This document shows positions 8,841 through 20,957 of a stretch of DNA of 64,000 nucleotides, piece by piece (position 1 is the stretch's first letter; every line of letters begins with the position of its first letter). The translations under genes were made by a program, and so were the position numbers. The DNA comes from Puccinellia tenuiflora (taxonomy: Eukaryota > Streptophyta > Magnoliopsida > Poales > Poaceae): positions 186,001 to 250,000 of the forward strand of contig QRDG01000517.1 of NCBI GenBank assembly GCA_012064385.1, given 5' to 3'. The notes beneath the pieces were generated by a model that was given only the letters and a program-made list of their open reading frames with translations, searched no databases and was not told the origin of the DNA.

Positions 8841-11800
8841 TGTAACAGCCCTAGCTTGGTAATGAAAAATACGAGGAATTTTTCCACTTTTTGCATTCAT
8901 GTTTGCATCATGGCATATCTTTAAATTGCTTTTGTGACAAACCACAAATGGAAAATAATAAAAAGAGGGAAGCCAAACTTCCCAAAACCTTTACTTACTT
9001 GAAATGCAAACTATGGTGCAACCTTTAACATGACAGGTGACCATATGGTTCAACAAGTTCCCCAAGTTCACCTTAATGCACAAGAACCAAATGGATGGGT
9101 TCCAATTGTTTCCAACTTTCTTAGGCCCTAAAATGTAGCTCAAAGCTTTTGTCTATATTTGTGAGCCATGCCACCTTGTTCAAAGGCCTAGATAAATGTA
9201 TGGTGAGTTGTTTATCTTGTGGAGAAACTCCCAGAATTTTTGCATATTTTCTGGAATTGTTTCGGTGCCCAAATAAAAGCTAGCCTTTTCTGCCAATTTG
9301 TGGTCATCCGGAATGACCCGGAAATTTCCGGATCAATTCCGGACTAGTCGGAATTTTCCGGCCCTCTCCGGAAAATTCCGGATGAAGCACAGTGACGACA
9401 ATGGACACTGGCGCCATGCCGCCCGATGCCACCTGCTCCCCTCGCACGCCATGCCGCCGTGGCCCCCCTTTGAGGTCAAAGGCGCTGCCCTCTGCTCCCC
9501 GTGCTCACCTGCTCCTTTTCCCTTCTGCCCTCCCTCTCTCGCTCCTCCCGAGCGTTCCAGGAGGCCGCCCGCGCGCCGTCCCATCGCTGTCGATTCGCCG
9601 CCGTTGGAGCTCCCCGGGACGAACGGCCGCCGCCAACACCTCCGCCTAGACCTCCTCTCCCTCCCCACCGGAGGAACCGAGCCGGGAGGACCAGTCCCGG
9701 CGTGTGCGTCCTCGACCTCGGCCACCGGCCGCCCAGACCGATTCTCGCGACTCCGGCCTCTCCCCGCCAACGCCGACTCCTTCTTAGCACACAAGGTGAG
9801 GCATGCGTGCTTGCTAGCCCTCTCCCGCTCCCCCTCTCCCTCTTGTGCGTGCTCGCGCCATGCACACCCGCCGCCGCCGTCGTTTTTCTGCCCAGGATCG
9901 AGCCGTCCGGAATCGCCCGGATTATTCCGGATCGATTCCGGGTCGACCGGATTTTTCCGGACATTTCCGGACGAATTCCGAAACTCTAACAGAAGGATTT
10001 TGAGGTCACCTCGGATTTGGCTCGGAATGAGCCCGGATTATTCCGGACCATCCGGAATATTCCGGCCCAATCCGGATAAATTCCGAACCATCTGTAAAAC
10101 ATGAAAACCAGATTGCTTCAACTTCTTTTCTTTGAATCTTGCAAATGTTATACCAATTTGTTCAGTGTTTCAAATGCTATCTAAACATGCTAGTACCACC
10201 TCATGACCACAACTTGCTTTTCGACATTACTCTTAAATTGGATAAGAGATATAAATCCAAATAAGTAATTAAATGAATTAAACTCAACTACTTAATTATT
10301 TTGCTATTTATTCTTCGGTACTCCGAATATCACGAATGCGGTACCAAAACGACCACAAGAGCAACACCTAGTTAATCGTGTCATGTTCATGCATATTGAG
10401 CCACTTATCTAATAATGAGATAATTTATAAAGAATGTGTTCACTAAGATAAATATGGAGTGTGTCCAAATAATTGCACTAACTATTTGGAACTCCATTTA
10501 ATTTGTTAAATAAATTAAATGATATCATCTTTGCATCAATTGGACATGTCTTCATGTGTTTGCGTATTGCACCTTGTGATCGTGTGATTTATGTGCTCTT
10601 TGTGTTTCTCTTTTGGGTATCGATAGATTCCGGAGTCGAGGGTCTCTCGACTTACCCCGACGAGCGGTACTTCACGCCCGGGCAGCAAGGCAAGAGATAA
10701 CCTAAACTTCTTGGCATTCTAGTATCCCAATGTTTTATAAACTTATTTTACCCACCATATTATTTGCATGCGATTCAATTGTCTCTTTTGGTCAAAGTAT
10801 AGAGAATCCTATGGTTGCATGTTTTTCCCGAGCCAATCACATGTATCCCTACCTATGAACCCTAGTGTTGATGTGTTGGCCGGATACAAATATAATTATT
10901 GGTTATATGCTTAGCCATGCTTAGAAATGCTTAGTTGAGATACTAGTTATGTCCGTTATTGAATTCCATACTTGTTGATGTTGATGGAATGATTCGGGCA
11001 TGGTGGATAAATGTGAGGCTTAATCAAATTGCTAAAGGCTTGGATGAGTTGCCCTCGGGGAGGGTGGTTTGCCTCATTCTTGCCACCTAGGATGAGAGTG
11101 CTTTTAGCTAGAACCAAGAACCGAGCGTGCTGCCATTGGTGGGTGTATGGGCGCCTCACTAACTGAATAACTTGTGCGGGCGTATCCAAGGGTCCTCTAG
11201 TTTGCTATTTCCATTTGCCGTGTGTGTGAGCGGAAAAAGAAATGATGAGGATGGTGGTGTTTAGGACGTGGCGATGGGGCAGGGGCTGAGGCTGGGTAAA
11301 CTTGCCCTGTGGCCACAGATGACTCTTGGATAGTCTCACGCGAGGTAAAGGCCGCGCCTGCTTGCCGGCCTTCCCCGGAAGAGGGCCAACTAGGTGAGCC
11401 GGACGGTACCAATGGGTAAATTAGTACACCCCTGCAGGGTTAAATCTTTTCGAAAAGCCGTGTCCACGGTTATGGACAAACTCTTGGGAAAGGCGGATTA
11501 GCTCATAGATAACTTTAACCTAATTGATGTGGCAGCTAGAGGTTGCATAATAAACTTGTGATAAAGGTTCATTTCCTCGAGGGTGAGTCGAGGGAGTGCC
11601 TTTGTGTGAGATGAGTGGTGATGGTTGTGAGTAGGTTCGCCGAGAACCAAAAGGTGAAAATGTTACTCTCTTACCCCTTTTTGAAAAGTATTCTGAGTAG
11701 ACGAATGCCATGTGTCAATTATATTTCTGTTTATGAAACATAGCTTTATGCAAAAGAAATACATACAAAGCTTTAGAGCCTCCGTCAGTCATTGGGCCTA

Positions 11801-12243
11801 TATCGCCCTAATAAACTTGCAAGTACGTCGTTTCTCAGTCTCTCTTTGCTGTCTCTATGTATTTGTATTTCAGAGGAGGACGACACCGAGCAGCTAGGTG
11901 GGTTCTTCGTTGACGTCGACTACTAGTCTGGGGTTCCCAGGTGGCAGCTTGGGACCGTGGAACAAGCTGGCTGGGATGATGTTATTTGTAGGCCTCTTAG
12001 GCCATATATTTGCTTCTTGTTGTTAGACAACACTACCCGCTTCCGCTTGATGTATTGTTGGATCTGTGATCCTTTTGCTGTGTATATTTGTATTCTTCTC
12101 AATATATGAGTTGCTATATGTTTTGTGTCATAGAGTCATGCAATGTGCCGGTTTGTTCCACAAGTCTCGATCTTTGTTTTATACATTGATGGTTGTGCCA
12201 AATACATAGCCTCTCTGTGTAATTCCGGGGTCGGGGCGCTACA
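8841..12243 (+). repeat. 5' LTR of the nested gypsy element (3,403 bp)
   Basis: Runs from TGTAACAGCC to GGGCGCTACA and matches the 3' LTR base for base over long stretches. It contains two clusters of TCCGGA-type motifs (about 9307-9383 and 9905-10085) flanking a GC-rich core. An open frame at 9298-10104 has a counterpart at 15838-16653 but begins on TTG, has no domain and is Pro/Arg/Ser-rich, so I do not call it a gene. Confidence 0.95.
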
Positions 12244-12244
12244 A

Positions 12245-12258
12245 CTTGGTATCAGAGC
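12245..12258 (+). promoter_or_regulatory. Primer-binding site, initiator Met-tRNA
   Basis: TTGGTATCAGAGCA lies one base after the 5' LTR end. TGGTATCAGAGC is the standard iMet-tRNA primer site of plant LTR retrotransposons. Confidence 0.95.
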
Positions 12259-13098
12259 AGGACTGCCTGTAGGAAACCCTTTCTTTTGGTCGATGTCGAG
12301 TCTAGTGAAAATTATTTTCAACCTAAAAATGAGTTGTGAAAACCTTCTTAGGATTCTTTTTGCTTCTCATCCAACTCGCTCTACTCTGATTCTTACCTCT
12401 ATTTGTTTTATGCTTGGTGTCGATGTTTAGGTTCTCGGGGTTTGGGTTCCTACCTTTAGTTACTAGTTATCCTTACTCCTCTGCCAAATCTAAAATGTGA
12501 AGAAAGTAAGTATGATGGTTCGTCAAGATATTCCTTTGCTTTAGCCCAAGATCTTGAACCGAAGGTCCCGGATTGTGCTAGGGCTTCGGTGTAGTGATTC
12601 ATGAGGGTTGTCACCCTTGTGAGCATTATGCTATTGCGAGTCCCAGTGCATGAAGCTGATCTTTGACCCAGGATCTTTCCCGTTGAACCCCGGTGCTAAT
12701 GGTTAAACCCTACATCAGGTTGGCAGAAATTAAAGTTAGTCTTCAAGCTCGAGGTTGCAGCCGTAATTGTTTCCTCGACAATGCTCTTCTTCGTCACTAG
12801 CTTTAGCTAGAATTCCTGTTATGGAATCATCTGAATCATGACGGGATTTCTCTTAGCGAGTTCTTCATCAATAATTGTGATCCCTCCGGTAACACCCGTT
12901 CCTGAAACCCTTTCGGCACTAGTTGTCGGAAGAGTGCCACAAGGGTTTCTGCAATAGCTTGCAATTGTTGTTAGCCGATTCTTAGTCTAAATCTGTCCTA
13001 TGTTATTGCATCTTAAACCTCTATGGCTGCAAGGATCCAATGATCTATCTTATCTATCAGAATTGGTTACTAACTTGTCGTTGTTCCAATTCTTCAGA
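12259..13098 (+). other. Untranslated leader of the nested gypsy element
   Basis: No gene. Leader between primer site and gag. TTCTTCAG just before the gag ATG would serve as a splice acceptor if the leader is spliced. Confidence 0.6.
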
Positions 13099-15114
13099 AT
13101 GGCTCCTACCCGTCGTGGGGAACAGAGCAACCCTGATCCACCACCGCCACCCTCAATGGCGGAGGTTATGATGGCTATCGAACAAAACCGCCTGCGCAAT
13201 GAGCTGTTGCTCGAGCAGCTGGTCCAGCAAGGGGCCAGGAGGAACACGGACTACACCACCCTCAACCAGTTCTTGCGGTCCCAACCTCCCAATTTCTCCG
13301 AGGCTAAGGAGCCGCTTGATGCGGATGATTGGCTTCGGGCTATCGAGCGCAAGTTTGCCGCTCTCCACGTTCCGGTGGCGGAACATGTCAACTTCGCCAC
13401 CTACCTACTGGAAGGAGCCGCCGGCTCCTGGTGGGAGAGCCACGTGGCGATGGTTGCCGCGGGCCATGTTGTCACTTGGGAGGAATTCCGCGCCGCCTTC
13501 CGTGCGGCGTACATCCCCAAGCCCATCCTCGAGCTCAAGAGGCGGGAGTTCCTGGACTTAACCCAGGGACGCATGGACGTCCAGTCATATGGACGGGAGT
13601 TCAACCACCTCTCCCGTTACGCCCCTCGGGACGTGACGAATGATGAGGACAAGCAATACCTCTTCCGCAAGGGGCTCGCACCTCGTCTCCGATACGAGCT
13701 CCTACCCTTCAAGTTCACCTCCTACCAAGAGCTCTACAACCAGGCCCTCACTATGGAGCAGGGTAGGAAGGAGCTGGAGGCTTCTAAGAGGCCAGCTCCG
13801 GCTGATCACCAGAGCTCCTCCTCCTCGGAGGGCAAGAAGCGCAAGGTCTTCGTGCCTTTCAGCGTCGTGCCAAAGGCGCCCTTCGCGCCGAAGCCCACCG
13901 GGTACTTGCCACCTTCGCCTCACCCAGCTACTTCAACCATGGGTGCGGGTGGAAGTGGGTACCACCCTCAGCTGCCTCCACCACCGCAGAGGCCCACTTG
14001 TTTCAGCTGTGGCCAGACGGGGCACTTCTCCAGGGAGTGTCCCCAGAAGGCACCGGCTACCTCAGCACCTGCAGCTGCTCCCTCAACACCAGCCGCCAAG
14101 GCCGTGCCCATCAGCCGTGGTCGCCTAAACCACGTCTCGGCTGAAGGAGTTGAAAGGGACCCCCGTGTTCTCATGGGTATGCTTCGAATCAATGATTCTC
14201 CAGCTTCAGTCTTGTTTGATTCTGGAGCATCGCATTCATTCATATCCATATCGTTTGCAATCAACCATCAAATATCATTTGAGGATATGGACTCCCTGTT
14301 AGTGGTCGAGACCCCAGGCTCTAGTTGGCACCCTCACTGGATGTCTCCGGAGGTTCAGATTTCTATAGCGACAATTCCTTTCCCGTTTTCGTTGATAGCA
14401 CTAAAGTCAGTGGGATTAGATGTCATTCTGGGCATGGATTGGCTAGTCACATATCAGGCCAAGCTAGATTGTGTTGCCAAGACTATCACAGTAAACCACC
14501 CAACCTATGGACTAGTGCGTTACTGGTCCCCTACTTCCGTAACTCCGTCCACTGCCACTCCCCATTCTCCGAAGATCAGTACTATTTTCCTGGAGGGTAT
14601 CACCCCACCTGAGATACATGAGGTGGTTGTGGTGTGTGATTTCCCCGATATATTTCCTGAAGAATTGCCTGGCATGCCACCTGATTGAAGTGTGGAATTC
14701 GTCATTGAATTGGTTCCGGTAACCGCCCCAACTTCCAGAAGGCCTTACCGCATGCCAGCAGAAGAGCTAACTGAATTGAAGAAGCAACTTGATGAGCTGC
14801 TGGAAAAGGAATTCGACCGCCCTAGTAGCTCGCCTTGGGGCTGCCCGGTCATCTTTGTCAAAGAAAGGAATACCCATGATCCTCGACTGGTTGTTGATTA
14901 CCGCCCTTTGACTGCGGTGACCGCCAAGGACAAGTATCCTATTCCTCGAATAACTGACCTATTCGATCATCCAGCCGGTGCAACGGTATTCTCCAAGATG
15001 GATCTGAGGTCAGGATACCATCAGATCAAAATTAGAAAGGAGGATATTCCGAAAACGACTTTCACTACTCAATATGGCTTATATGAGTATACCCCGGCAG
15101 AAAAGTTACTATGA
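13099..15114 (+). pseudogene. Gag-pol of the nested gypsy element, with a stop and a large pol deletion
   Basis: The ATG at 13099 (MAPTRRGEQ) starts Gag. The retrotransposon gag domain lies around residues 60-215 (DADDWLRAIERKF, GAAGSWWESHV). A CCHC zinc knuckle (CFSCGQTGHFSRECPQK) lies near residue 305. Aspartic protease follows with VLFDSGASHSFIS. Then comes the linker to reverse transcriptase with FPEELPGMPPD, where TGA at 14686-14688 replaces the usual Arg codon. The same frame continues at 14689 through the N-terminal half of reverse transcriptase (VVDYRPL, VFSKMDLRSGYHQIKI) to YEYT near 15097. It then jumps to PAEKLL in integrase-end sequence. YxDD, RNase H and the integrase core are missing, so any mobility would need enzymes from another element. 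Confidence 0.88.
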
Positions 15115-15382
15115 CAAACACCATCAAAAAGTTCACTATGAAATTGGTGATAAGCTTATCCTCGAGTCTCTCCTCTCCGAGGTGTTCGTCGCTTCGGGAT
15201 CAAGGGCAAATTAGCACCCCGCTATGTTGGCCCTTTCACCGTCCTAGCCAAGTGAGGAGATCTCTCCTATCAACTTGAGTTGCCTACCAATTTCCCGGAT
15301 GTTCCTGATGTGTTTCATGTTTCCCTCTTCCCTCTTCCTACTCTAGGAATCTCGGGGCGAGATTCTTGTAAGGGGGTAGAGT
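15115..15382 (+). other. Integrase C-terminal remnant and polypurine tract
   Basis: After the deletion, a different frame still reads like the end of gypsy integrase (HYEIGD, then GPFTVLAK and YQLELPTNFPDVPDVFHVS) with stops between. TAAGGGGGTAGAG at about 15369-15381 is the polypurine tract next to the 3' LTR. Confidence 0.8.
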
Positions 15383-18300
15383 TGTAACAGCCCTAGCTTG
15401 GTAATGAAAAATACGAGGAATTTTTTCACTTTTTGCATTCATGTTTGCATCATGGCATATCTTTAAATTGCTTTTGTGACAAACCACAAATGGAAAATAA
15501 TAAAAAGAGGGAAGCCAAACTTCCCAAAACCTTTACTTACTTGAATGCAACTATGGTGCAACCTTTAACATGACAGGTGACCATATGGTTCAACAAGTTC
15601 CCCAAGTTCACCTTAATGCACAAGAACCAAATGGATGGGTTCCAATTGTTTCCAACTTTCTTAGGCCCTAAAATGTGGCTCAAAGCTTTTGTCTATATTT
15701 GTGAGCCATGCCACCTTGTTCAAAGGCCTAGATAAATGTATGGTGAGTTGTTTATCTTGTGGAGAAACTCCCAGAATTTTTGCATATTTTCTGGAATTGT
15801 TTCGGTGCCCAAATAAAAGCTAGCCTTTTCTGCCAATTTGTGGTCATCCGGAATGACCCGGAAATTTCCGGATCAATTCCGGACCAGTTGGAATTTTCCG
15901 GCCCTCTCCGGAAAATTCCGGATGAAGCACAGTGATGACAATGGACACTGGTGCCATGCCGCCCGATGCCACCTGCTCCCCTCGCGCGCCATGCCGCCGT
16001 GGCCCCCCTTTGAGGTCAAAGGCGCTGCCCTCTGCTCCCCGTGCTCACCTGCTCCTTTTCCCCTCTGCCCTCCCTCTCTCGCCCCTCCCGAGCGTCCCAG
16101 GAGGCCGCCCGCGCGCCGTGCCATCGCCGTCGATTCGCCGCCGTTGGAGCTCCCCGGGACGAACGGCCGCCGCCAACACCTCCGCCTAGACCTCCTCTCC
16201 CTCCCCACCGGAGGAACCGAGCCGGGAGGACCAGTCCCGGCGTGTGCGTCCTCGACCTCGTCGACCTCGGCCGCCGGCCGCCCGGACCGATTCTCGCGAC
16301 TCCGGCCTCTCCCCGCCAACGCCGACTCCTTCTTAGCACACAAGGTGAGGCATGCGTGCTTGCTAGCCCTCTCCCGCTCCCCCTCTCCCTCTTGTGCGTG
16401 CTCGCGCCATGCACACCCGCCGCCGCCGTCGTTTTTCTGCCCAGGATCGAGCCGTCCGGAATCGCCCGGATTATTCCGGATCGATTCCGGGTCGACCGGA
16501 TTTTTCCGGACATTTCCGGACGAATTCCGAAACTCTAACAGAAGGATTTTGAGGTCACCTCGGATTTGGCTCGGAATGAGCCCGGATTATTCCGGACCAT
16601 CCGGAATATTCCGGCCCAATCCGGATAAATTCCGAACCATCTGTAAAACATGAAAACCAGATTGCTTCAACTTCTTTTCTTTGAATCTTGCAAATGTTAT
16701 ACCAATTTGTTCAGTGTTTCAAATGCTATCTAAACATGCTAGTACCACCTCATGACCACAACTTGCTTTTCGACATTACTCTTAAATTGGATAAGAGATA
16801 TAAATCCAAATAAGTAATTAAATGAATTAAACTCAACTACTTAATTATTTTGCTATTTATTCTTCGGTACTCCGAATATCACGAATGCGGGTACCAAAAC
16901 GACCACAAGAGCAACACCTAGTTAATCGTGTCATGTTCATGCATATTGAGCCACTTATCTAATAATGAGATAATTTATAAAGAATGTGTTCACTAAGATA
17001 AATATGGAGTGTGTCCAAATAATTGCACTAACTATTTGGAACTCCATTTAATTTGTTAAATAAATTAAATGATATCATCTTTGCATCAATTGGACATGTC
17101 TTCATGTGTTTGCGTATTGCACCTTGTGATCGTGTGATTTATGTGCTCTTTGTGTTTCTCTTTTGGGTATCGATAGATTCCGGAGTCGAGGGTCTCTCGA
17201 CTTACCCCGACGAGCGGTACTTCACGCCCGGGCAGCAAGGCAAGAGATAACCTAAACTTCTTGGCATTCTAGTATCCCAATGTTTTATAAACTTATTTTA
17301 CCCACCATATTATTTGCATGCGATTCAATTGTCTCTTTTGGTAAAAGTATAGAGAATCCTATGGTTGCATGTTTTTCCCGAGCCAATCACATGTATCCCT
17401 ACCTATGAACCCTAGTGTTGATGTGTTGGCCGGATACAAATATAATTATTGGTTATATGCTTAGCCATGCTTAGAAATGCTTAGTTGAGATACTAGTTAT
17501 GTCCGTTATTGAATTCCATACTTGTTGATGTTGTTGGAATGATTCGGGCATGGTGGATAAATGTGAGGCTTAATCAAATTGCTAAAGGCTTGGATGAGTT
17601 GCCCTCGGGGAGGGTGGTTTGCCTCATTCTTGCCGCCTAGGATGAGAGTGCTTTTAGCTAGAACCAAGAACCGAGCGTGCTGCCATTGGTGGGGTGTATG
17701 GGCGCCTCACTAACTGAATAACTTGTGCGGGCGTATCAAGGGTCCTCTAGTTTGCTATTTCCATTTGCCGTGTGTGTGAGCGGAAAAAGAAATGATGAGG
17801 ATGGTGGTGTTTAGGACGTGGCGATGGGGCAGGGGCTGAGGCTGGGTAAACTTGCCCTGTGGCCACAGATGACTCTTGGATAGTCTCACGCGAGGTAAAG
17901 GTTTAACCGCGCCTGCTTGCCGGCCTTCCCCGGAAGAGGGCCAACTAGGTGAGCCGGACGGTACCAATGGGTAAATTAGTACACCCCTGCAGGGTTAAAT
18001 CTTTACGAAAAGCCGTGTCCACGGTTATGGACAAACTCTTGGGAAAGGCGAATTAGCTCATAGATAACTTTAACCTAATTGATGTGGCAGCTAGAGGTTG
18101 CATAATAAACTTGTGATAAAGGTTAATTTCCTCGAGGGTGAGTCGAGGGAGTGCCTTTGTGTGAGATGAGTGGTGATGGTTGTGAGTAGGTTCGCCGAGA
18201 ACCGAAAGGTGAAAATGTTACTCTCTTACCCCTTTTTGAAAAGTATTCTGAGTAGACGAATGCCATGTGTCAATTATATTTCTGTTTATGAAACATAGCT

Positions 18301-18797
18301 TTATGCAAAAGAAATACATACAAAGCTTTAGAGCCTCCGTCAGTCATTGGGCCTATATCGCCCTAATAAACTTGCGAGTACGTCGTACTCAGTCTCTCTT
18401 TGCTGTCTCTATGTATTTGTATTTCAGAGGAGGACGACACCGAGCAGCTAGGTGGGTTCTTCGTTGACGTCGACTACTAGTCTGGGGTTCCCAGGTGGCA
18501 GCTTGGGACTGTGGAACAAGCTGGCTGGGATGATGTTATTTGTAGGCCTCTTAGGCCATATATTTGCTTCTTGTTGTTAGACAACACTACCCGCTTCCGC
18601 TTGATGTATTGTTGGATCTGTGATCCTTTTGCTGTGTATATTTGTATTCTTCTCAATATATGAGTTGCTATATGTTTTGTGTCGTAGAGTCATGCAATGT
18701 GCCGGTTTGTTCCACAAGTCTCGATCTTTGTTTTATACATTGATGGTTGTGCCAAATACATAGCCTCTCTGTATAATTCCGGGGTCGGGGCGCTACA
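15383..18797 (+). repeat. 3' LTR of the nested gypsy element (3,415 bp)
   Basis: Begins TGTAACAGCCC after the polypurine tract and ends GCGCTACA before the CAGTG duplication. It differs from the 5' LTR by scattered substitutions and small indels, for example an extra 9-bp repeat unit (TCGACCTCG) near 16257 and a GTTTAA insertion near 17900. Confidence 0.95.
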
Positions 18798-20957
18798 CAG
18801 TGCTGATCCAAGGCCCGAAGCAACCCCGGCAACGACATTGATGTGTATCTAAGGCCATTAGTTGATGAACTTTTACAGTTGTGGGCCGAACCAGGTGTAC
18901 GTGTGTGGGATGAGCACAAACAGGAGGAATTTGACCTACGAGCATTGCTGTTCGTAACCATCAATGATTGGCCTGCACTTAGTAACATTTCAGGACAGAC
19001 GAACAAAGGATACAGTGCATGCACGCACTGTTTAGATGAGACTGAAAGTATATATCTGGATAAATGTAGGAAGAATGTGTACCCGTACAATCGTCGTTTT
19101 CTTCCGCACAGGCATCACTTAAGGAAAAAAGGCAAGCATTTCAATGGCAAGGAAGAAACCCGGACGAAGCCTGTCCCCCGTAGTGGTGCTGATGTATTTG
19201 GTATGGTCAAGGATTTAAATGTAATCTTTGGAAAGGGTCCTGGCAGAGAACCTGTTCCGAATGACGCTGACGGACACGCACCCATGTGGAAGAAGAAATC
19301 TATATTTTGAGAGCTAGAATATTGGAAAGTCCATGAGGTCCGCTCTGCAATCGACGTGATGCACCTGACGAAGAATCTTTGCGTGAATATTCTAGGCTTC
19401 CTGGGCTTGTATGGGAAGTCAAAAGATACACCGGAAGCACGGGAGGACCAGGAACGTCATAAAGGACGAGACGGCATGCATGCAGGGCAGTTTCAAGGGC
19501 CTGCCAGCTACGCTCTTACCAAAGAAGAGAAGGAAATCTTTTTTGAAGTACTTTTCAGTATCAAGGTCCCGTCTGGCTTCTCGTCGAATATAAAGGGAAT
19601 AGTAAATATGAAAGAGAAAAAATTCCAAAACCTAAAGTCTCATGACTGCCACGTGCTTATGACGCAATTGCTTCCGGTTGCATTGAGGGGAATTCTACCA
19701 GAAAATGTTCGACTAGCCATTGTGAAGGTATGCGCTTTCCTCAATGCAATTTCTCAGAAGGTAATCGATCCAGAAAGTCTAACAGGGTTACAGATTGATG
19801 TGGTCCAATGTCTGGTCAGCTTCGAGTTGTTGTTCCCGCCATCCTTCTTCAATATTATGACGCACCTCCTAGTTCACCTAGTCGAAGAGATTAGAATTCT
19901 CGGTCCTGTATTTCTACACAATATGTTCCCCTTCGAGAGGTTCATGGGAGTCTTAAAGAAATATGTTCATAACCGTGCTAGGCCAGAAGGAAGCATCTCC
20001 AAGGGCTATGGAACAGAGGAGGTCATTGAGTTTTGTGTTGACTTTCTTCCTGACCTGAAGCCGATTGGTGTTCCTGAATCTCGGTATGAAGGAAGGCTGA
20101 CTGGAAAAGGCACACTAGGAAGGAAAACAACGGTATGTAGGGACGCGCTTTCTTTCACTCAAGCACACTACACAGTTCTACACAATTCCACCGTGGTTGC
20201 TCCGTATATCGAGAAACACAAGAATATTCTACGCGCCGAAAACCCGGGGGAGCATGAATCCTGGATTAAAGGGGAACACGAGGCGACTTTCGGCAGTTGG
20301 TTGCAGACACATCTCATGAATAACAACACTGTTGGAGATCAGCTGTACTTGTTGGCCAGGTTACCATCGTCGACTATATGTACTTTCCAAGGGTACGAGA
20401 TAAATGGGAATACATTTTACACGATCTCCCAAGATAAAAAGAGCACCAACCAAAACAGTGGTGTCCGCTTTGATGCAACAGACGACAATGGGCAGAAGGA
20501 CACATATTATGGATACATAGAGGAGATATGGGAACTTGACTATGGACCTACTTTTAAGGTCCTTTGTTTCGGTGCAAATGGGTCAAGCTGACAGGAGGCG
20601 GGGTACATGTAGACCAAAAGTACGGCATGACAACAAGTGGATCTCAAAAAGCTTGCATACATGGACGAACCATTCGTCCTAGCGAACAATGTGGCTCAGG
20701 TTTTCTATGTGAAGGACATTTCTACCAAATCGAGAAAAAGAAATCAGCAAAAGAATACATCGTCCGATGAGCCAAAGCGCCACATATTTCTTTCAGGGAA
20801 AAGAAACATTGTGGGAGTGGATGACAAGACAGACATGTCAGAAGATTATAATAAGTTTCATGAAATTCCGCCCTTCACAGTGAAAACTAACCCATGCATC
20901 CTGTTAAATGATGAAGATGCTCCATGGCTACGGCGCAGAAGAAAACCACAACACTAG

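Larger units (their letters stand above)
8841..18797 (+). mobile_element. Tekay/Del-like Ty3/gypsy retrotransposon nested in tnp2, internally deleted
   Basis: A 9,957-bp element bounded by TGTAACAGCCC and GCGCTACA, with two LTRs of about 3.4 kb, an initiator-Met primer-binding site, a gag-pol frame, a polypurine tract and a 5-bp target duplication. The pol region is cut from within reverse transcriptase to the C-terminal end of integrase, so RNase H and most of integrase are absent. Long LTRs, the iMet primer and the gag type fit the Tekay/Del chromovirus group; no complete chromodomain is left to confirm it. The LTRs are almost identical over their whole length, so insertion is comparatively recent. 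Confidence 0.93.
7674..20957 (+). pseudogene. CACTA tnp2-family transposase, split by a retrotransposon and further mutated
   Basis: The first part (7674-8840) has a transposase-associated N-terminal region (YREGVRSFI..., CPCVECRN) followed by the start of the tnp2 domain, including KIHACPNDCILYRGEKYENMDKCPVC. It stops within FIMMPV, where the gypsy element sits. The second part (18798-20957) resumes with PVLIQG and continues through the DDE-type catalytic region (VTINDWPAL, CTHCLDE), a DUF4218-like region (SHDCHVLMTQLLPVALRGIL) and a DUF4216-like C-terminal region. Besides the insertion there is an extra C in a run near 18820, a TGA at 19308-19310 where the family has Trp, and two frame changes near 20555 and 20635. 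It cannot encode full-length transposase. Confidence 0.85.

Noticed and set aside
9333..9964. Several overlapping frames on both strands in the LTR GC-rich core
   Set aside because: GC-rich DNA is open in many frames by chance; no domain, no ATG-led frame with coding features.
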